Shown here: positions 5,967 through 6,859 of the stretch, piece by piece
How the letters are laid out: every line of letters begins with the position of its first letter
How positions within the stretch are numbered: position 1 is the stretch's first letter
From: Thermoflexales bacterium
Lineage (GTDB): Bacteria > Chloroflexota > Anaerolineae > S140-20
NCBI GenBank assembly: GCA_015484715.1
Contig: WFUY01000131.1
Coordinates: forward strand, 1-6,859
Length of the DNA: 6,859 nt
Direction of reading: 5' to 3'
The notes under the pieces: generated by a model
Seen by the model: only the letters and a program-made list of their open reading frames with translations
What the model was told of the DNA's origin: nothing
Database searches by the model: none
Made by a program: the position numbers and the translations under genes

Positions 5967-5969
5967 TGC
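5954..5969. repeat. 16-bp palindrome between the divergent promoters
   Basis: GCAGGAA (5954-5960) and TTCCTGC (5963-5969) are perfect 7-bp inverted arms around GG. The site contains the -35 of the minus-strand ECF-like promoter and ends 3 nt before the -35 of the plus-strand promoter of the sigma gene. It has the form of an operator for a dimeric regulator. Its role is inference. Confidence 0.5.
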
Positions 5970-5972
5970 GAC

Positions 5973-6000
5973 TTGACGTTCCCCCCAAACCGATTAGAAT
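5973..6000 (+). promoter_or_regulatory. Sigma70-like promoter of the ECF sigma factor gene
   Basis: TTGACG (5973-5978) and TAGAAT (5995-6000) are separated by 16 nt and each match the housekeeping consensus at 5 of 6 positions. The predicted start, near 6007, would leave about 40 nt of leader before the GTG at 6049. This suggests that the sigma gene is transcribed by the primary sigma factor rather than only by itself. Confidence 0.6.
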
Positions 6001-6048
6001 AGGCCCCGGCTGTTCGGGCACCTTTCAACGGGGAGGGTGAGGCTCCCG

Positions 6049-6612
6049 GTGGACTACGCATCGCTGGATGATCAGGTTCTGATGGCGCTGATCGCCCACG
6101 CGCAGGCCGACGCTCTGGGCGCGCTGTACGACCGCTATGGCCGGCTGGTCTTCAGCCTGGCCCTGCAGATCGTGGGCGACCACGCCGTCGCCGAGGAGAT
6201 CACCCAGGACGTCTTCCTCCGCGTCTGGGAGAAGGCCAGGACTTACCGATCGGAGCAGGGAAGCGTGAGCACCTGGCTGACCAGCATCGCCCGCCATCGG
6301 GCCATTGACGTGCTGCGCCGGCAGCGCTCGCGGCCGGAGCACCAGGGGATGGACTGGGCGCTGGTATCGCCCGAGGCGCTGCCCAGCATCAACGGGCCAG
6401 AGGTGGCTACGGAGGCAACCTTTCGGCGGCAGCAGGTCCAGACTGCCCTGGCCCAACTGCCAGAGGAGCAGCGTCAGGTCCTGGCCCTGGCCTACTTCCG
6501 GGGATACACCCACCGCCAGATCGCCGAGGCCCTGGACCAGCCCCTGGGGACGGTCAAGACGCGCATCCGCCTGGCTATGCAGAAGCTGCGCCAGATGCTG
6601 CAAGAGGAGTAG
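6049..6612 (+). CDS. ECF (sigma-70 family, group 4) RNA polymerase sigma factor
   Basis: The protein has 187 residues. Region 2 spans about 22-95 (ALGALYDRYGRLVFSLAL; EEITQDVFLRVW as the core-binding helix 2.2; STWLTSIARHRAIDVLRRQR as 2.3-2.4). A linker without conserved features (about 96-130) leads to region 4 at about 131-185, with ALAQLPEEQRQVLALAYFRG and the helix-turn-helix YTHRQIAEALDQPLGTVKTR. Lack of regions 1 and 3 and the short length are typical of ECF factors. Start choice: GTG at 6049 has GAGG (6039-6042) 6 nt upstream and gives the typical N-terminus MDYASLDD. GTG at 6037 would add four residues but abuts GGGGAGG with no spacer. The next gene encodes a zinc-type anti-sigma factor, and the divergent gene is a VWA lipoprotein that carries a candidate ECF promoter. 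It therefore probably answers an envelope-related signal, though the signal itself cannot be deduced. Confidence 0.93.
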   Translation: MDYASLDDQVLMALIAHAQADALGALYDRYGRLVFSLALQIVGDHAVAEEITQDVFLRVWEKARTYRSEQGSVSTWLTSIARHRAIDVLRRQRSRPEHQGMDWALVSPEALPSINGPEVATEATFRRQQVQTALAQLPEEQRQVLALAYFRGYTHRQIAEALDQPLGTVKTRIRLAMQKLRQMLQEE

Positions 6613-6659
6613 GTGGCAGAAGATACATCCAATCCGTCGGGAGCCACGTATTACTGAAT

Positions 6660-6684
6660 GAGGGAACGGTTGCCTGATTCCCTC
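6660..6684 (+). repeat. Hairpin between the sigma and anti-sigma genes
   Basis: GAGGGAA (6660-6666) pairs exactly with TTCCCTC (6678-6684) around an 11-nt loop, in the 86-nt gap after the sigma stop codon. No T-run follows, so it is not a canonical terminator. It could modulate the ratio of anti-sigma to sigma by partial termination, RNA processing or mRNA stability; this is inference. Confidence 0.45.
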
Positions 6685-6698
6685 GAAGATGCCGAACG

Positions 6699-6859
6699 AT
6701 GTCGAAACACACTCCTTTCCTCGAACGCCTACCCGCCTATGTCCTGGGCTGCCTGGAAGAGGACGAAGCCCAAGAGGTCTCGGACCACTTGGCCGTCTGC
6801 CCGGCCTGCCGAGCCGAGTGGCTGGCCTATCAAGAGGTGGTCGGTGACCTCGCCCTGGC
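6699..6859 (+). CDS. Zinc-binding anti-sigma factor (3' partial)
   Basis: The first 53 codons are visible; the gene runs off the window. The N-terminus (MSKHTPFLERLPAYVLGCLE) is followed by H30-x3-C34-x2-C37 in the segment DHLAVCPACRAEW. This is the zinc-coordinating anti-sigma (ZAS/zf-HC2-type) motif, with the usual LPAYVLGCLEEDEA-like helix before it. Such proteins bind and silence the ECF factor encoded just upstream; many are membrane-anchored, but the C-terminal part that would show this lies outside the window. A stop in frame at 6675-6677 leaves the ATG at 6699 as the only ATG start. Its Shine-Dalgarno match is poor. Zinc-site anti-sigma factors can be redox-responsive, but many are not. 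Confidence 0.85.
   Translation, partial: MSKHTPFLERLPAYVLGCLEEDEAQEVSDHLAVCPACRAEWLAYQEVVGDLAL

Noticed and set aside
6663..6689. GGAAC-N16-CGAAGA before the anti-sigma gene as an ECF promoter
   Set aside because: The -10 lacks the CGTC core and would place the start codon only about 10 nt downstream; GGAAC here is part of the 6660-6684 hairpin.
1..6859. CRISPR array, tRNA, rRNA, insertion sequence or phage genes
   Set aside because: No regularly spaced repeats, cloverleaf, rRNA-like stretch, transposase or phage protein was seen on either strand.

Overview
The window is a GC-rich bacterial segment with tightly packed genes on both strands. The gene content, the architecture of the DtxR-FeoA regulator and the lipoprotein style suggest a member of the Chloroflexota (Anaerolineae- or Thermoflexia-like), probably from an environmental genome. 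This placement is inference from protein style only; no marker gene is present.

Left half (1-3673, + strand) is an iron/manganese module. It begins with the C-terminal part of a DtxR/MntR-type metalloregulator that carries two FeoA/SH3-like domains. Next is feoB, a GTP-gated Fe(II) importer, and then a VIT1/CCC1-family Fe/Mn transporter. No stand-alone feoA is visible. The gap before feoB (566-704) contains short tandem repeats. The gap between feoB and the VIT gene (2799-2944) is largely occupied by a nested inverted repeat of about 93 bp.

Middle (3674-4228): a gap with a duplicated ribosome-binding-site leader flanking a potentially structured segment leads into a small two-TPR protein. 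A strong GC hairpin at 4181-4207 closes this gene and the convergent gene on the other strand.

Right half (4229-6859) is a signalling module. A minus-strand YfbK-like von Willebrand factor A lipoprotein is divergent from a plus-strand ECF sigma factor gene, which is followed by a zinc-binding anti-sigma factor cut by the window edge. The shared 218-bp intergenic region holds a sigma70-like promoter facing the sigma gene. Back to back with it, on the minus strand, is a near-consensus ECF promoter (GGAACC-N16-CGTCTT) facing the VWA gene, overlapped by a 16-bp palindrome. The simplest reading is that the ECF factor directly drives the VWA lipoprotein under control of the anti-sigma factor.

The left half is a recognisable metal-homeostasis cluster. 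The most interesting signals are non-coding: the nested inverted repeat before the VIT gene, the duplicated leader before the TPR gene, and the divergent promoter architecture between the sigma and VWA genes.
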